Positions 36,889 through 47,440 of a stretch of DNA of 64,000 bases are shown in pieces. A program made the translations under genes and the position numbers. The notes beneath the pieces were generated by a model, which was not told where the DNA came from, did no database searches, and saw only the letters and a list, made by a program, of their open reading frames with translations. Position 1 is the stretch's first letter. Each line of letters opens with the position of its first letter. The stretch is from Betaproteobacteria bacterium HGW-Betaproteobacteria-16 (GTDB taxonomy: Bacteria; Pseudomonadota; Gammaproteobacteria; Burkholderiales; Burkholderiaceae_C): NCBI GenBank assembly GCA_002840835.1, contig PHCQ01000015.1, positions 37,622 to 101,621 on the forward strand. Direction: 5' to 3'.

Positions 36889-38085
36889 TCAGACCACTTT
36901 GGCAATGGCCTGGCAGACGTGATCGATGTTCTTGCTGTTGAGTGCTGCCACACACATGCGACCCGTGTCGGTGCCATACACACCAAACTCCGTCCGGAGC
37001 CGGACCATCTGATCCTTGGTCAGACCCGAGTAGCTGAACATGCCGATCTGGCTTGTGATGAAGCTCATGTCCTGCTTCACGCCAGCAGCTTTCAGGCCGT
37101 CCACCAGCTTCTGGCGCATGGCCTTGATGCGCACACGCATCTCTGCCAGTTCCTTTTCCCAGATGGCGCGCAACTCCGGGTTGTTGAGAACCGCGGCCAC
37201 CACGGCACCGCCGTGAATCGGTGGGTTGGAGTAATTGGTGCGAATGACGATCTTGAGCTGTGAGAGCACGCGCGCGGCTTCTTCCTTGTTTTCGCAGAGC
37301 ACGGACAAGGCGCCCACCCGTTCGCCGTAGAGGCTGAAGCTCTTTGAAAAGGACGTGGACACGAAGAAGGTCAGGCCTGCGGCCACGAACTTTCCGATCA
37401 CCGCACCGTCTTCGGCAATCCCGTGTCCGAAGCCTTGGTAGGCCATGTCCAGGAACGGCGTGAGGCCGCGGGCCTTGACCACGGCGATCACCTGGTCCCA
37501 CTGTTCCGGGGAGATGTCGTAACCGGTGGGGTTGTGGCAGCAGGCGTGCAACACCACGATGGTGCCCGGGGCGGCTTCGCTGAGGCTGGACAGCATGCCG
37601 TCGAAGTTGACGCCGCGTTTGTCAGCGTCGTAGTAGGTATAGGACTCGACCGTAAAGCCGGCGTTGCCGAACAGCGCGCGGTGGTTTTCCCAGCTGGGGT
37701 CGCTGATCAGCACCTTGGCATCGGGGTTGAGTTTCTTGAGGAAATCAGCACCGATCTTCAAGCCGCCTGTGCCGCCGATGGCTTGCACCGTGGCCACCCG
37801 GCCGGAAACCACGGGCTCACTGTCAGCGCCAAACACGAGGCTCTTTACGGCGGCGTCGTACGCGGCAATACCGTCGATGGGCAAGTAGCCGCGCGCTGCG
37901 GGCTTGTCCATCATGGCCTTTTCCGCCGCTTGCACGCATTGCAGCAAAGGCAATTTCCCGTTGTCATCAAAGTAGACGCCGACACCCAGGTTGACCTTGT
38001 TGGGGTTGTCATCGCTGGCGAACTGTTCGTTCAGGCCAAGGATAGGGTCGCGCGGCGCCATTTCGACGGCTGAGAAGAGGGACAT
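36889..38085 (-). CDS. tyrB: Aromatic-amino-acid / aspartate aminotransferase (class I)
   Basis: 398-residue PLP enzyme of the AspC/TyrB subgroup, transferring amino groups between aspartate or aromatic amino acids and 2-oxoglutarate. It opens MSLFSAVEMAPRDPILGL. HACCHNPTG is the cofactor-binding loop, STSFSKSFSLYGERVG carries the Schiff-base Lys, and the second conserved Arg lies in GRMCVAALNSKNI. ATG 38085 is chosen because it matches the family start; the open frame extends far upstream without homology. AspC versus TyrB specificity cannot be fixed by eye. It has its own terminator. Confidence 0.92.
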   Translation of the reverse strand: MSLFSAVEMAPRDPILGLNEQFASDDNPNKVNLGVGVYFDDNGKLPLLQCVQAAEKAMMDKPAARGYLPIDGIAAYDAAVKSLVFGADSEPVVSGRVATVQAIGGTGGLKIGADFLKKLNPDAKVLISDPSWENHRALFGNAGFTVESYTYYDADKRGVNFDGMLSSLSEAAPGTIVVLHACCHNPTGYDISPEQWDQVIAVVKARGLTPFLDMAYQGFGHGIAEDGAVIGKFVAAGLTFFVSTSFSKSFSLYGERVGALSVLCENKEEAARVLSQLKIVIRTNYSNPPIHGGAVVAAVLNNPELRAIWEKELAEMRVRIKAMRQKLVDGLKAAGVKQDMSFITSQIGMFSYSGLTKDQMVRLRTEFGVYGTDTGRMCVAALNSKNIDHVCQAIAKVV

Positions 38086-38275
38086 GCTGAAGTTCCGTTG
38101 GAGGTGAGACAAGAAGACCGCAATTTTACCGATACGGCGGTGCCCGGCACCGGGCACTTCATGCATTCTCTGCATCTGTAAGATCGCGGAAACCGGAGGC
38201 GCTTGGGGCGTGGTGTGCTTGTCAGGAAGTGCCTGGAGGCCTGCCGACCGGAGACGGAACGTAAACGGAGCGCTT

Positions 38276-39382
38276 GTGGAACAAGTGGATGTGGTGGTGG
38301 TGGGCGCTGGCGTGGTCGGTCTTGCGATTGCAAGGGCCTGGGCCTTGCGAGGGCGCGAGGTGATGGTGCTGGAGCGCGAAGCCGGCATTGGCATGGGGAC
38401 CAGTTCACGCAACAGCGAAGTCATTCATGCTGGCATCTACTACCCGCCGGACTCTCTGAAGGCCAGGTTGTGCGTGCAGGGCAGGCAGGCGCTTTACCGG
38501 TATTGCGACGAACGTGGCATCTCCTATCAACAATGCGGGAAACTGATCGTGGCGTCAACCGCCTCGCAACTCGCCGCCTTGCCGGATCTGGTGCGGCAAG
38601 CTGCCCATAACGGGGTGGATGACCTGGTGGTCGTTTCGCGGGAAGAGGCGCTCGCACGGGAGCCCCATCTGAACTGCCTGGGCGCGGTCCATTCGCCTTC
38701 CACAGGCATCATCGATAGTCACGGCCTCATGCTCGCCTTGCAGGGCGATCTTGAACAGGCGCAGGGCCTGGTCGTTTGCCACACCTCGGTGTCTGGCTTG
38801 CGGGCAAGCGATGGCGGCATGGAAGTCGTCTGTGCGGACGGGACCCGTGTCTGGGCCCGCTGTGTGATCAATGCCGCCGGATTGGGTGCCTGTGAGCTGG
38901 CGCAACAGACGCAGGGTTTGTCGCCGTCATTTGTACCGCGCGCCTGGTACGCCAAAGGAAACTACTTCATGCTGGAAGGGCGTTCGCCGTTTCAGCGATT
39001 GATCTACCCCGCACCTGAGCCCGATCGGCACCTTGCAGGCCTTGGGGTGCATCTGACCACCGACCTCGGTGGGCAGGCCAAATTTGGTCCTGACGTTGAA
39101 TGGACGGAATCCCCAGACGATCTGCAGGTGGACGCCGTCCGGGGCGAGCACTTCTACACCGCAGTCAGGCAATACTGGCCCGGGCTGCCTGACGGTGCGC
39201 TTCATCCAGGCTATGCAGGCATGCGCCCCAAGATCAGCGGTCCAGGCCAGCCAGCCGCCGACTTTTTGATCCAGGGGCCAGAGACCCACGGCGTGCCGGG
39301 CCTGATCAACCTGTTCGGCATCGAGTCGCCCGGCCTCACCAGTTGTCTGGCCATCGCCGAACATGTGGTCAACCTGGGGTAA
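38276..39382 (+). CDS. lhgO: FAD-dependent oxidoreductase, L-2-hydroxyglutarate oxidase-like
   Basis: 368-residue DAO-family flavoprotein from a GTG start at 38276 with CGGAG 6 bases upstream. [18 protein letters not shown] is the dinucleotide fold, and [15 protein letters not shown] is the loop typical of L-2-hydroxyglutarate dehydrogenases and oxidases. [11 protein letters not shown] and the C-terminal [17 protein letters not shown] complete the FAD site. It is slightly shorter than E. coli LhgO (422), so the exact substrate is a family-level guess. It is divergent from tyrB across about 190 bases in which I see no clear site, and convergent with pyrD. Confidence 0.82.
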   Translation: MEQVDVVVVGAGVVGLAIARAWALRGREVMVLEREAGIGMGTSSRNSEVIHAGIYYPPDSLKARLCVQGRQALYRYCDERGISYQQCGKLIVASTASQLAALPDLVRQAAHNGVDDLVVVSREEALAREPHLNCLGAVHSPSTGIIDSHGLMLALQGDLEQAQGLVVCHTSVSGLRASDGGMEVVCADGTRVWARCVINAAGLGACELAQQTQGLSPSFVPRAWYAKGNYFMLEGRSPFQRLIYPAPEPDRHLAGLGVHLTTDLGGQAKFGPDVEWTESPDDLQVDAVRGEHFYTAVRQYWPGLPDGALHPGYAGMRPKISGPGQPAADFLIQGPETHGVPGLINLFGIESPGLTSCLAIAEHVVNLG

Positions 39383-39389
39383 TTGTTGA

Positions 39390-40478
39390 TCAGAGCTTGG
39401 AGCAGCGCGCCTTGATCGCCAGAGCCGACTCCTTCACCAGCGCTGCGCCTTTATAGATCAGGCCCGTGTAGATCTGGACCACATCGGCTCCCGCCTCGAT
39501 CTTGCTCACGGCATCTTCACCGCTGAGGATGCCGCCCACGCCAATGATGGGAAAGCCCCTGCCCAGGCCGGCGCGCAATTGCCGGATCACCTGATTGCTG
39601 GCTTCTAGCACCGGGGCGCCAGAGAGCCCGCCGGCTTCATCGGCGTGCGGCAGTTTCGCCACCGCATCCCTTTTCAAGGTGGTGTTGGTGGCAATGACGC
39701 CCAACGTGTTGTTGGGGAGGCCATTGCTGTCTGCGCCGTAGCGCAGCAGTGTCCTGGCGATGATCGCGATCTGGGCATCGTCCAAGTCCGGGGCAATTTT
39801 CAGGAACACCGGAGTGCGTCGCTCGAAGCGCTGCGCCAGTCGCTCCCGCCGATCCATGACGGCGCTCAGCAAGCTGTCGAGTGCCTGATCGCTTTGCAGG
39901 CTGCGGAGGTTCTGGGTGTTCGGGCTGGAGATGTTGACGGTGACGTAGTCGGCGTGCGGGTAGACCGCGTCCAGACAGATCAGATAGTCGTCCGTCGCAC
40001 GCTCGATGGGGGTGCTGGCGTTCTTTCCTATGTTCAGACCCAGCAGCATGGGGAGCTCGGCCCGGGCTTTTCGAAAGCGGGTTTGTTGCACATTGGCCAG
40101 AAAGACCTCCAGCCCTTCGTTGTTGAAACCCAGACGATTGATCAGCGCGTTGGCCTCTGGCAGCCTGAACATGCGCGGCCGGGGATTGCCCGGCTGCGCT
40201 TTGGGCGTGACGGTGCCCACCTCCACGAAACCGAACCCCATGGCCGCCAGGCCATCGATGCATCGGGCGTTTTTGTCCAACCCAGCTGCGAGGCCGACCC
40301 GGTTGGGGAACGTGAGGCCTGCCACGGAGACGGGGTCGTCCACGCGGTCTTCACCGTACAGGCAAGTCAAAGGGGAGTGCTGAAATCTGGCGATGGCACC
40401 GAGTGTCAACTCGTGTGCCGCTTCAGGGTCCATGCTGAAAAGGAAGGGGCGGGTCAAGGCGTAGGGCAGCAAGGACAT
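39390..40478 (-). CDS. pyrD: Dihydroorotate dehydrogenase (quinone), class 2
   Basis: 362-residue membrane-associated FMN enzyme oxidising dihydroorotate to orotate with quinone in pyrimidine synthesis. The N-terminal [21 protein letters not shown] is the quinone-tunnel helix pair of class 2. [34 protein letters not shown] and [11 protein letters not shown] (catalytic Ser region) are diagnostic. Its start is divergent from rpiA with a gap of only about 40 bases. Confidence 0.95.
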   Translation of the reverse strand: MSLLPYALTRPFLFSMDPEAAHELTLGAIARFQHSPLTCLYGEDRVDDPVSVAGLTFPNRVGLAAGLDKNARCIDGLAAMGFGFVEVGTVTPKAQPGNPRPRMFRLPEANALINRLGFNNEGLEVFLANVQQTRFRKARAELPMLLGLNIGKNASTPIERATDDYLICLDAVYPHADYVTVNISSPNTQNLRSLQSDQALDSLLSAVMDRRERLAQRFERRTPVFLKIAPDLDDAQIAIIARTLLRYGADSNGLPNNTLGVIATNTTLKRDAVAKLPHADEAGGLSGAPVLEASNQVIRQLRAGLGRGFPIIGVGGILSGEDAVSKIEAGADVVQIYTGLIYKGAALVKESALAIKARCSKL

Positions 40479-40518
40479 TGGATAATCAAACGTTTAGTCT
40501 TTAGCGCGATTGTCTCAA

Positions 40519-41190
40519 ATGACCCAAGACGAACTCAAAACCCTGGTTGGCCAGGCGGCCCTGAAGTACGTGCAGCCTGGCGAAGTCATCGGGGTGGGCA
40601 CTGGTTCAACGGTCAACAAATTCATCGACGCGCTCGCTGCCATGCGCGACCGCATTCCAGGTGCTGTCTCCAGTTCAGAGGCCACCACGGTCCGCCTCAA
40701 GGCGCTGGGCATTCCGGTGTTTGAAGCGAACGACGTCGGTGAACTGGCCGTCTACATCGACGGTGCCGACGAAATTGACGAGCGTGGCCACATGGTCAAA
40801 GGCGGTGGTGCCGCCCTGACGAGGGAAAAGATCGTTGCCGCCCAATCGCGGTTGTTTGTCTGCATTGCAGACGAATCCAAGCTCGTGAAAGTGCTTGGCA
40901 CGTTTCCGCTGCCTGTCGAAGTGATTCCCATGGCCGCAGAACGCCTGAAGCGCCAGTTTGCAGAAAAGGGTGGCCAGGCCGCCATTCGGCTCAAGGACGG
41001 GTCGCCCCTGGTGACAGACAACGGCCAGTTCATTCTCGACGTGACAGGCCTGCAGATCCATGATCCGCGGGCATTTGAGGCCGAGGTGAGTCAGTGGCCC
41101 GGCGTGGTCACGGTGGGGGTGTTTGCTTACCAGAAGGCAGGGGTCTGTCTGCTGGGCACTGCGTCTGGCGTGAGAACGCTGGAGCTCTGA
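40519..41190 (+). CDS. rpiA: Ribose-5-phosphate isomerase A
   Basis: 223-residue pentose-phosphate enzyme. [35 protein letters not shown] and [12 protein letters not shown] (with catalytic Glu/Lys) match the RpiA family throughout. ATG 40519 is chosen over TTG 40510 because E. coli RpiA also begins MTQDELK. It is a housekeeping gene divergent from pyrD. Confidence 0.95.
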   Translation: MTQDELKTLVGQAALKYVQPGEVIGVGTGSTVNKFIDALAAMRDRIPGAVSSSEATTVRLKALGIPVFEANDVGELAVYIDGADEIDERGHMVKGGGAALTREKIVAAQSRLFVCIADESKLVKVLGTFPLPVEVIPMAAERLKRQFAEKGGQAAIRLKDGSPLVTDNGQFILDVTGLQIHDPRAFEAEVSQWPGVVTVGVFAYQKAGVCLLGTASGVRTLEL

Positions 41191-41226
41191 CGCTCAACGC
41201 CAGCGCACCCATACAACCCCGAAGGA

Positions 41227-41916
41227 TCAGAACCGGATGCCGGAGGGGTTGCTCACCGGGGGGGTGACCGGCACCGCAGGTTCAGGGCTGGCGGGTTGGG
41301 CACTGTCACTGGAGGGCGTGGTGGCTCGTTCAGCCGCCGCAGATGATGCCGGCTGGGCAGTCACCAACGGACTGGGTTCCGGCCGGCGATAGCCCGTCGG
41401 CAGCGCCGACTGGGCGGGGTACCCGGCTGCATTCAGAAACTGGGTCCACTCAGCGTCCGAGTAACCCTTGAGTTGCTGGCTGCCAATGGTCAAGAGGGGC
41501 AATGAAGCGTCTCCGCTCAACCGTTTCAGGGCGTCGGCGTCATTGGCTGACGTGATGGTCTTCTCGGTGTATGGAATGCCCCTGCCGTTGAGCAAATTGC
41601 GTCCACTGTTGCACGGGGCGCAATCTGTGCTGGTGTAGAGCGTGACGGGGTAGCGGCTGACCACCTGCCGCAGCGTATAGGGCAACTGTGCATTGCCAGC
41701 CGTCGATGGGCCTGCCGCTGCAGGTGTGCGAGGGGCGGCTTCTGCTGCAGGCGGCTGGTCTGAAAACGTGACGCGGCCGTCCGGGCCCACGATCCGGTAC
41801 ACACCTTGCGCGAGCACTGGCGCCACGGCCATGGCCAGCAGCACGCCTGCCATTCGCCTGCCCCAGGCAGGTGCCGACTTGATATTGTTGTGCGAAGCAA
41901 ACGGGATGACGTTCAT
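41227..41916 (-). CDS. Exported DUF4124 protein with glutaredoxin-like domain
   Basis: 229 residues from ATG 41916 with AAGGAG upstream. A signal-peptide-like stretch (about 20-36, MAGVLLAMAVAPVLA) is followed by a DUF4124 module (VYRIVGPDGRVTFSDQPP) and a glutaredoxin-type domain with the redox pair DCAPC and GRGIPYTEKTI. The last roughly 60 residues are Pro/Ala/Ser/Thr-rich. It is probably a periplasmic or envelope thiol protein; its partner is unknown. It follows prlC on the same strand. Confidence 0.82.
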   Translation of the reverse strand: MNVIPFASHNNIKSAPAWGRRMAGVLLAMAVAPVLAQGVYRIVGPDGRVTFSDQPPAAEAAPRTPAAAGPSTAGNAQLPYTLRQVVSRYPVTLYTSTDCAPCNSGRNLLNGRGIPYTEKTITSANDADALKRLSGDASLPLLTIGSQQLKGYSDAEWTQFLNAAGYPAQSALPTGYRRPEPSPLVTAQPASSAAAERATTPSSDSAQPASPEPAVPVTPPVSNPSGIRF

Positions 41917-41967
41917 CTCAACTCCTTGGATCAAATGCCTGGGTGTTCTGGACAACCTGTTCAGCCA

Positions 41968-44061
41968 TCATGCCATGCCCTGATGCCGCATCAGCGCATC
42001 AATGCTGGGCTCGCGGCCCCGGAACGCCTTGAAGGATTCCATGGCCGGGCGGCTTCCTCCAGCCTCCAGTATGGCCTGCCGGTAGCGCCGGCCGGTGGCC
42101 ACATCCAGGGTGTTGTGGCCGCTGGCTTGGGCCGCTTCTTCAAAAGCGGCGTATGCGTCGGAGGACAGCACCTCGGCCCATTTGTAGCTGTAGTAACCGG
42201 CAGAGTAGCCGCCAGCAAAAATGTGGCTGAAGGTATTCGGTGTGCGGCTGTAGGGTGGGGGATTCAGCACAGCCACTTCATCCCTGACCTGCTGCTGCAG
42301 CGCCTGAATGGCTTCAGGGCTGGTCGCGGGCTCAGGCAGGCTGTGCAGAAGCATGTCGAACAACGAGAATTCCACCTGGCGCAGGGTTTGCAGACCGCTC
42401 TGGTAATTCTTCGCGGCCAGCATCTTGTCGAAAAGCGCGCGCGGCAAAGGCTCGCCAGTGTCCACGTGAGCAGTCATGTGCTTGAGCACATCCCATTCCC
42501 AGCAAAAATTTTCCATGAACTGGCTGGGCAGTTCCACCGCATCCCATTCCACGCCGCTGATGCCGGACACGTCGCGTTCGTTGACCTGCGTGAGCATGTG
42601 ATGCAAACCGTGTCCGAACTCGTGGAACAGCGTGATCACGTCATCGTGCGTCAACAGGGCAGGGCGCACGACCCCGTCCACCTCAGAGCCTTCCGCGAAA
42701 TTGCATACCAGGTGAGCCACTGGCGTTTGCAGTGCGCCTGTGTCGGGGCGCAGCCAACGGGCCCGCACGTCGTCCATCCAGGCGCCGCCGCGCTTGCCTG
42801 TGCGTGCAGAGGGATCCAGATAGAACTGACCCACCAGCTGAGTCCCTTCCGTGCTTTGACGTTCGATCCGGTAGAAGGCCACGCCGTCGTTCCAGACAGG
42901 TGCGGAATCGGGCCGGATGGCCACTTCAAACAAGGTCTCGACGATCTGGAACAAGCCTGCCAGCACCTTGGGTGCGGTGAAGTACGGCTTGACTTCCTGT
43001 TCGCTGAAGGCGTAACGCGCTTCCTTGAGTTTTTCGCCGATATAGGGCCAATCCCATGCCTGGGGATCTGACAGGCCAAGCTCGGAGGCGGCAAAAGCAC
43101 GCAGGTCGGCAAGGTCCTTCTCCGCGAATGGGCGGGACTTGACTGCGAGGTCACGCAGGAACGCGATCACCTGTTCAGGTGATTCGGCCATCTTGGGCAC
43201 CAGGGAAACGTCCGCGTGGTGCCTGTAGCCCAGCAACTGCGCCTCTTCGTGCCTCAGGCTGAGCAGTTCGCCCATGATGGTGCCGTTATCGAACTTGATC
43301 GCTTCGCCGGAAGCCTGGTCGCTGGCCCGGGTGACATAGGCACGGTACAGCGTTTCACGCAGTAGGCTGCTGTGGGCGAACTGCATGATTGGCAGGTAGC
43401 AGGGCATCTTCAGCGTGAGCTTGTGACCTGTCTTGCCCTCTGCCAGCGCCGCCGAAGCGGTGGCCTGAACCACATCGTCCGGCACGCCGGCCATCTCGTC
43501 TGCGGTTGCGAAGTAGGCAAAGGCGTCTGTGGCATCCAGGGCGTTTTCGCTGAATTTCTGGGCAAGCTCTGCCTGCCGTTCCTGCAGCCAGGCAAACCGG
43601 GTTTTGGCTTCACCTGTCAAGTCGGCGCCACCCAGCACAAAGCCCCGCATGGCGTTCTTGTGTGCCTGGGCCTGTTCTGGCGTCAAAGTGCCGGGATCCA
43701 TGGCCTTGTATTTGGCGTACAGGCGTTCGTCGGCCCCCAGACGCGTCCAGAACTCGGTCACCTTGGGCAGGGATGCGTTGTACGCGGCCCGGAGTTCAGG
43801 GGTGTCTGCCACGCTGTTGAGATGGCTCACGGCGCCCCAGGCCCGGGACAGTCGCTCGGCTGGCACGTCCAGCGTCCTTGACAGCAGCTCCCATTTGGCA
43901 GGGAAGGACGCTTCCGTCACGGTTTCCAGTGCCTCGCTCGCCTCACGAATCAGCTGATCCACGGCAGGTGCCACGCACGATGGCGTGATCACGTCGAATC
44001 GGGGCAAGTCAAGGAAGTCGAGCAGGGGGTTGAGGTCTGGTTGGGCAGTGTTTGCGTTCAT
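41968..44061 (-). CDS. prlC: Oligopeptidase A (M3 zinc metallopeptidase)
   Basis: 697-residue cytosolic oligopeptidase degrading signal peptides and other short peptides. The zinc motif is LFHEFGHGLHHML (HEXXH), with the third ligand Glu in the following DAVELPSQFMENFCWE. LGYRHHADVSL and GYSAGYYSYKWAE are typical PrlC/Dcp segments. Length matches E. coli OpdA (680). It is followed by the DUF4124 gene on the same strand. Confidence 0.95.
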   Translation of the reverse strand: MNANTAQPDLNPLLDFLDLPRFDVITPSCVAPAVDQLIREASEALETVTEASFPAKWELLSRTLDVPAERLSRAWGAVSHLNSVADTPELRAAYNASLPKVTEFWTRLGADERLYAKYKAMDPGTLTPEQAQAHKNAMRGFVLGGADLTGEAKTRFAWLQERQAELAQKFSENALDATDAFAYFATADEMAGVPDDVVQATASAALAEGKTGHKLTLKMPCYLPIMQFAHSSLLRETLYRAYVTRASDQASGEAIKFDNGTIMGELLSLRHEEAQLLGYRHHADVSLVPKMAESPEQVIAFLRDLAVKSRPFAEKDLADLRAFAASELGLSDPQAWDWPYIGEKLKEARYAFSEQEVKPYFTAPKVLAGLFQIVETLFEVAIRPDSAPVWNDGVAFYRIERQSTEGTQLVGQFYLDPSARTGKRGGAWMDDVRARWLRPDTGALQTPVAHLVCNFAEGSEVDGVVRPALLTHDDVITLFHEFGHGLHHMLTQVNERDVSGISGVEWDAVELPSQFMENFCWEWDVLKHMTAHVDTGEPLPRALFDKMLAAKNYQSGLQTLRQVEFSLFDMLLHSLPEPATSPEAIQALQQQVRDEVAVLNPPPYSRTPNTFSHIFAGGYSAGYYSYKWAEVLSSDAYAAFEEAAQASGHNTLDVATGRRYRQAILEAGGSRPAMESFKAFRGREPSIDALMRHQGMA

Positions 44062-44129
44062 GCGGCCTCAGATTGGCTCGGGGACGAAAGATTCAAGGCG
44101 TCAGCGATGGACCCGACAGCCAAAACAGG

Positions 44130-44600
44130 CTACTGAGCAGACTTCTTGATGCTCTTTTTGACGACCTTGGCCCGCTTGACCTGACCACCGGTGGTCAGGC
44201 GCTGGTTGCCCAGCACCCTCACGACCTTCACCTCGGGTCGCTGACCACCCCGTTTGCTGAACTTCAGCACTTTCACATCCCGGGGGCCGGGTTTACGGTC
44301 TTCGTCCACGACTTTGACCTTTTCCGGCAGCTCGCGCCACAAGACCAGCAGCTTGCCGATGTGCTGAATCGGTGCGGCATTGAGTTCTTCGGTCAATGTC
44401 TGCAGCATGGCCTCTCTGGCGGCTCTGTCGTCGCTGAACACCCTCACCTTGATCAGGCCATGGGCCGTCAAAGCGGCGTCCACCTCTTTCTTGACCGCCG
44501 GGCTGAGGCCATCGCCCCCAACGAGCACGACAGGGTCGAGGTGGTGTGCATCGGCACGGTGGAGTTTGCGCTGGGCGGGAGTGAGTGTGATCTGGGGCAT
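44130..44600 (-). CDS. yhbY: YhbY-family (CRM domain) RNA-binding protein with basic C-terminal extension
   Basis: 156 residues. The N-terminal about 95 residues are the CRM/KH-like fold (ITLTPAQRKLHRADAHHLDPVVLVGGDGLS, given here as ITLTPAQRKLHRADAH and LDPVVLVGGDGLS), which binds pre-50S ribosomes. The C-terminal extension of about 55 residues is Lys/Arg-rich and ends KVVKKSIKKSAQ, absent from the 97-residue E. coli protein. It is divergent from rlmE, another 50S maturation factor, the usual pairing. Confidence 0.92.
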   Translation of the reverse strand: MPQITLTPAQRKLHRADAHHLDPVVLVGGDGLSPAVKKEVDAALTAHGLIKVRVFSDDRAAREAMLQTLTEELNAAPIQHIGKLLVLWRELPEKVKVVDEDRKPGPRDVKVLKFSKRGGQRPEVKVVRVLGNQRLTTGGQVKRAKVVKKSIKKSAQ

Positions 44601-44636
44601 GGGACAATTATCGTTTAGTCAGCCCGAGAGCGTCCC

Positions 44637-45329
44637 ATGGGAATGAAAGTCAAGTCGCAGAGCAAGAAGATCAACAAGGCGTGGCTCAATCAGCATGTCA
44701 ACGACCCCTATGTGCGTCTGGCCAAAAGGGACGGTTATCGAGCCCGTGCGGCCTACAAGCTCAAGGAAATTGATGAAACGCTGGGATTGATCCACCCAGG
44801 GGATTGCGTCGTCGATCTGGGGTCGACGCCGGGGGCGTGGAGCCAATACGTCCGTCGCCGTCTAAGCCCGGAGGGGGCAGCTGTTGGAGAGCTGCACGGA
44901 CACATCATCGCGCTTGACATGCTGCCCATGGACCCCGTCGAGGGCGTGCAGTTCATCCAGGGTGACTTTCGGGAGGCGAGTGTGCTGGCCGAACTTGAGG
45001 CAGCATTGATCGAAAAGGGCGTCCAGGAAGTTGACGTGGTGGTGTCTGACATGGCGCCCAATCTTTCAGGCATTGGCTCTGCGGATGCCGCCCGCATCAC
45101 CGACCTGGTGGAGCTGGCGGTGGATTTTTCGGTACGCCATCTGAAAAAGGATGGCGCGCTGGTGGTCAAACTGTTCCATGGCGGAGCCTACGATCCGATG
45201 GTTGCACTGTTTCGCCAGCGCTTCAAATCGGTCAAGACCTTCAAACCCAAAGCGTCACGCGACAAGTCTTCTGAAACCTTTTTGGTTGGTATGGGTCTCA
45301 AGCCAGTACAGGTCGTTTCCGGCTCGTGA
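44637..45329 (+). CDS. rlmE: 23S rRNA (uridine-2552-2'-O) methyltransferase
   Basis: 230-residue RlmE/FtsJ methyltransferase. It shows the basic N-terminus with YRARAAYKLKEID, VVDLGSTPGAWSQYV (SAM motif I), VVVSDMAPNLSGI with the catalytic Asp, and a Lys-Asp-Lys-Glu tetrad completed by GALVVKLFHG and KPKASRDKSSE. Adjacent to ftsH, as in many proteobacteria. The start is 36 bases from the divergent yhbY. Confidence 0.95.
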   Translation: MGMKVKSQSKKINKAWLNQHVNDPYVRLAKRDGYRARAAYKLKEIDETLGLIHPGDCVVDLGSTPGAWSQYVRRRLSPEGAAVGELHGHIIALDMLPMDPVEGVQFIQGDFREASVLAELEAALIEKGVQEVDVVVSDMAPNLSGIGSADAARITDLVELAVDFSVRHLKKDGALVVKLFHGGAYDPMVALFRQRFKSVKTFKPKASRDKSSETFLVGMGLKPVQVVSGS

Positions 45330-45460
45330 GTCGCGCACAAAACATTTCCTAACCCCTTGATTGACATTGCCAAGTCACATATCAGGGGCATTGCAGCTTG
45401 AAAGTCCTAAAATGGGCTCAACATGCACATCTCTGAATTCCTTTTTGCCAGGAGCTGCAC

Positions 45461-47374
45461 TTGAATAACCAGTGGTTCTCGAAAATCGCCGTGTGGATGG
45501 TCATCGCCATGGTGCTTTTCACCGTCTTCAAGCAGTTCGACGGCCGGGCGGTGGCTGGCGCCGGCTATATGGGCTATTCGGAGTTCATTGACGAAGTCAA
45601 GGCGCAGCGCATCAAGAGCGCCACCATCCAGGAAGGCCAAGGGGGCACCGAGATCATTGCCATCACCCAGGATGATCGCCGCGTGCGCACCACGGCCACC
45701 TCGCTGGACCGTGGTCTGGTGGGCGACCTGATCAACAACAACGTCAAATTCGACGTTCGCCCTCGCGAAGAGGGCTCGCTGCTGATGACCCTTCTGGTCA
45801 GCTGGGGCCCCATGCTGCTGCTGATCGGCGTGTGGATCTACTTCATGCGACAGATGCAAGGCGGTGGCAAGGGCGGCGCGTTCAGCTTTGGCAAGAGCAA
45901 GGCCCGCATGCTCGACGAAAACAACAACACGGTCACGTTCGCGGACGTGGCCGGTTGTGACGAGGCCAAGGAAGAGGTGAAGGAAGTGGTTGACTTCCTG
46001 AAGGATCCGGCCAAATTCCAGAAACTGGGTGGCCGCATTCCTCGAGGGCTGTTGCTGGTGGGCCCTCCTGGCACAGGCAAGACCTTGCTGGCCAAGGGCA
46101 TTGCTGGCGAAGCCAAGGTGCCGTTTTTCAGCATTTCAGGCTCTGACTTCGTCGAAATGTTTGTCGGCGTGGGCGCAGCCCGTGTGCGCGACATGTTCGA
46201 AAACGCCAAGAAAAATGCACCTTGCATCATCTTTATCGACGAGATCGATGCCGTAGGCCGTCAGCGTGGCGCTGGCCTGGGTGGGGGCAACGACGAGCGC
46301 GAGCAGACCCTGAATCAGATGCTGGTCGAGATGGATGGTTTCGAGACCAATCTGGGTGTGATCGTGGTCGCGGCCACCAACCGCCCGGACATTCTGGACG
46401 CGGCCTTGCTGCGCCCTGGTCGCTTTGACCGGCAGGTTTATGTCACGTTGCCCGACATCCGTGGCCGCGAACAGATTCTGAACGTGCACATGCGCAAGGT
46501 CCCGCTGGGTACCGATGTGAACCCGAGCGTGATTGCCCGTGGCACACCCGGCATGAGCGGTGCCGACCTGGCGAACCTGTGCAACGAAGCGGCACTGATG
46601 GCCGCCCGCCGCAACGCCCGCGTGGTGGAAATGCAGGACTTTGAAAAGGCCAAGGACAAGATCTTCATGGGTCCGGAGCGCAAGAGCATGGTCATGCCGG
46701 AAGAGGAACGCCGCAACACGGCGTACCACGAGTCTGGCCATGCTCTTATTGGCAAGCTGCTGCCCAAGTGCGATCCGGTCCACAAGGTCACCATCATCCC
46801 GCGCGGTCGCGCGCTCGGCGTGACCATGAGCCTGCCGGCTCAGGACCGTTACAGCTACGACAAGGACTACATGCTGAACCAGATCAGCATGTTGTTCGGT
46901 GGCCGCATTGCCGAAGAAGTGTTCATGAACCAGATGACCACCGGTGCCAGCAACGACTTTGAACGAGCAACCACCATTGCCCGTGACATGGTGATGCGCT
47001 ATGGCATGACCGATGCGCTGGGGCCGATGGTCTACGCTGAAAACGAGGGTGAGGTGTTCCTGGGCCGCTCGGTGACCAAGACCACCAACATGAGCGAGTC
47101 GACCATGCAGAAGGTGGACGCCGAGGTGCGCCGCATCATCGATGCTCAGTACAAACTGGCGCGCGACCTGATTGAAAGCAACAGCGACAAGATGCACGCC
47201 ATGGCAAAGGCCTTGCTCGAATGGGAAACGATCGACGCCGAGCAGATCGACGACATCATGGCAGGCAAACCGCCCCGTCCTCCCAAGGACTGGACGCCCC
47301 GGAACCCATCAGTGGGTGGCGGTGGCAACGGTACGCCCCCGGTCGCACCCGATCCGGCGCCGACGGCAGCCTGA
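45461..47374 (+). CDS. ftsH: ATP-dependent zinc metalloprotease FtsH
   Basis: 637-residue membrane AAA+ protease for membrane and regulatory protein quality control. A TTG start at 45461 has AGGAG 7 bases upstream. Membrane segments lie near 5-22 and 108-128. The AAA domain has [21 protein letters not shown] and the SRH region [18 protein letters not shown]. The protease has HESGH. The Gly/Pro-rich C-terminus is typical. The 131-base upstream gap contains TTGATT and TATCAG boxes 17 bases apart as a possible promoter. An intrinsic terminator follows. Confidence 0.96.
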   Translation: MNNQWFSKIAVWMVIAMVLFTVFKQFDGRAVAGAGYMGYSEFIDEVKAQRIKSATIQEGQGGTEIIAITQDDRRVRTTATSLDRGLVGDLINNNVKFDVRPREEGSLLMTLLVSWGPMLLLIGVWIYFMRQMQGGGKGGAFSFGKSKARMLDENNNTVTFADVAGCDEAKEEVKEVVDFLKDPAKFQKLGGRIPRGLLLVGPPGTGKTLLAKGIAGEAKVPFFSISGSDFVEMFVGVGAARVRDMFENAKKNAPCIIFIDEIDAVGRQRGAGLGGGNDEREQTLNQMLVEMDGFETNLGVIVVAATNRPDILDAALLRPGRFDRQVYVTLPDIRGREQILNVHMRKVPLGTDVNPSVIARGTPGMSGADLANLCNEAALMAARRNARVVEMQDFEKAKDKIFMGPERKSMVMPEEERRNTAYHESGHALIGKLLPKCDPVHKVTIIPRGRALGVTMSLPAQDRYSYDKDYMLNQISMLFGGRIAEEVFMNQMTTGASNDFERATTIARDMVMRYGMTDALGPMVYAENEGEVFLGRSVTKTTNMSESTMQKVDAEVRRIIDAQYKLARDLIESNSDKMHAMAKALLEWETIDAEQIDDIMAGKPPRPPKDWTPRNPSVGGGGNGTPPVAPDPAPTAA

Positions 47375-47403
47375 TCGTTCGCTGGACGTTTTCGTGATCT
47401 CAG

Positions 47404-47429
47404 ACGGGGCTTCGGCCCCGTTTGCTTTT
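47404..47429 (+). terminator. Terminator-like hairpin between ftsH and folP
   Basis: ACGGGGC-TTC-GGCCCCGT followed by TTTGCTTTT. It ends 11 bases before the folP ATG, so partial read-through into folP is likely. Confidence 0.65.
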
Positions 47430-47440
47430 GGGGCAGCAAC

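Noticed and set aside
38086..38424. N-terminal extension of the aromatic aminotransferase frame
   Set aside because: No family similarity before MSLFSAVEMAPRD. The extension overlaps the divergent oxidoreductase gene.
45355..45400. Inverted CCCCTTGAT/ATCAGGGG pair upstream of ftsH as an rlmE terminator or heat-shock site
   Set aside because: The arms need a bulge, no T-run follows, and no good sigma-32 -10 is found.
46136..47197. 353-codon minus-strand open frame opposite ftsH
   Set aside because: A shadow of the FtsH reading frame; no motif or RBS.
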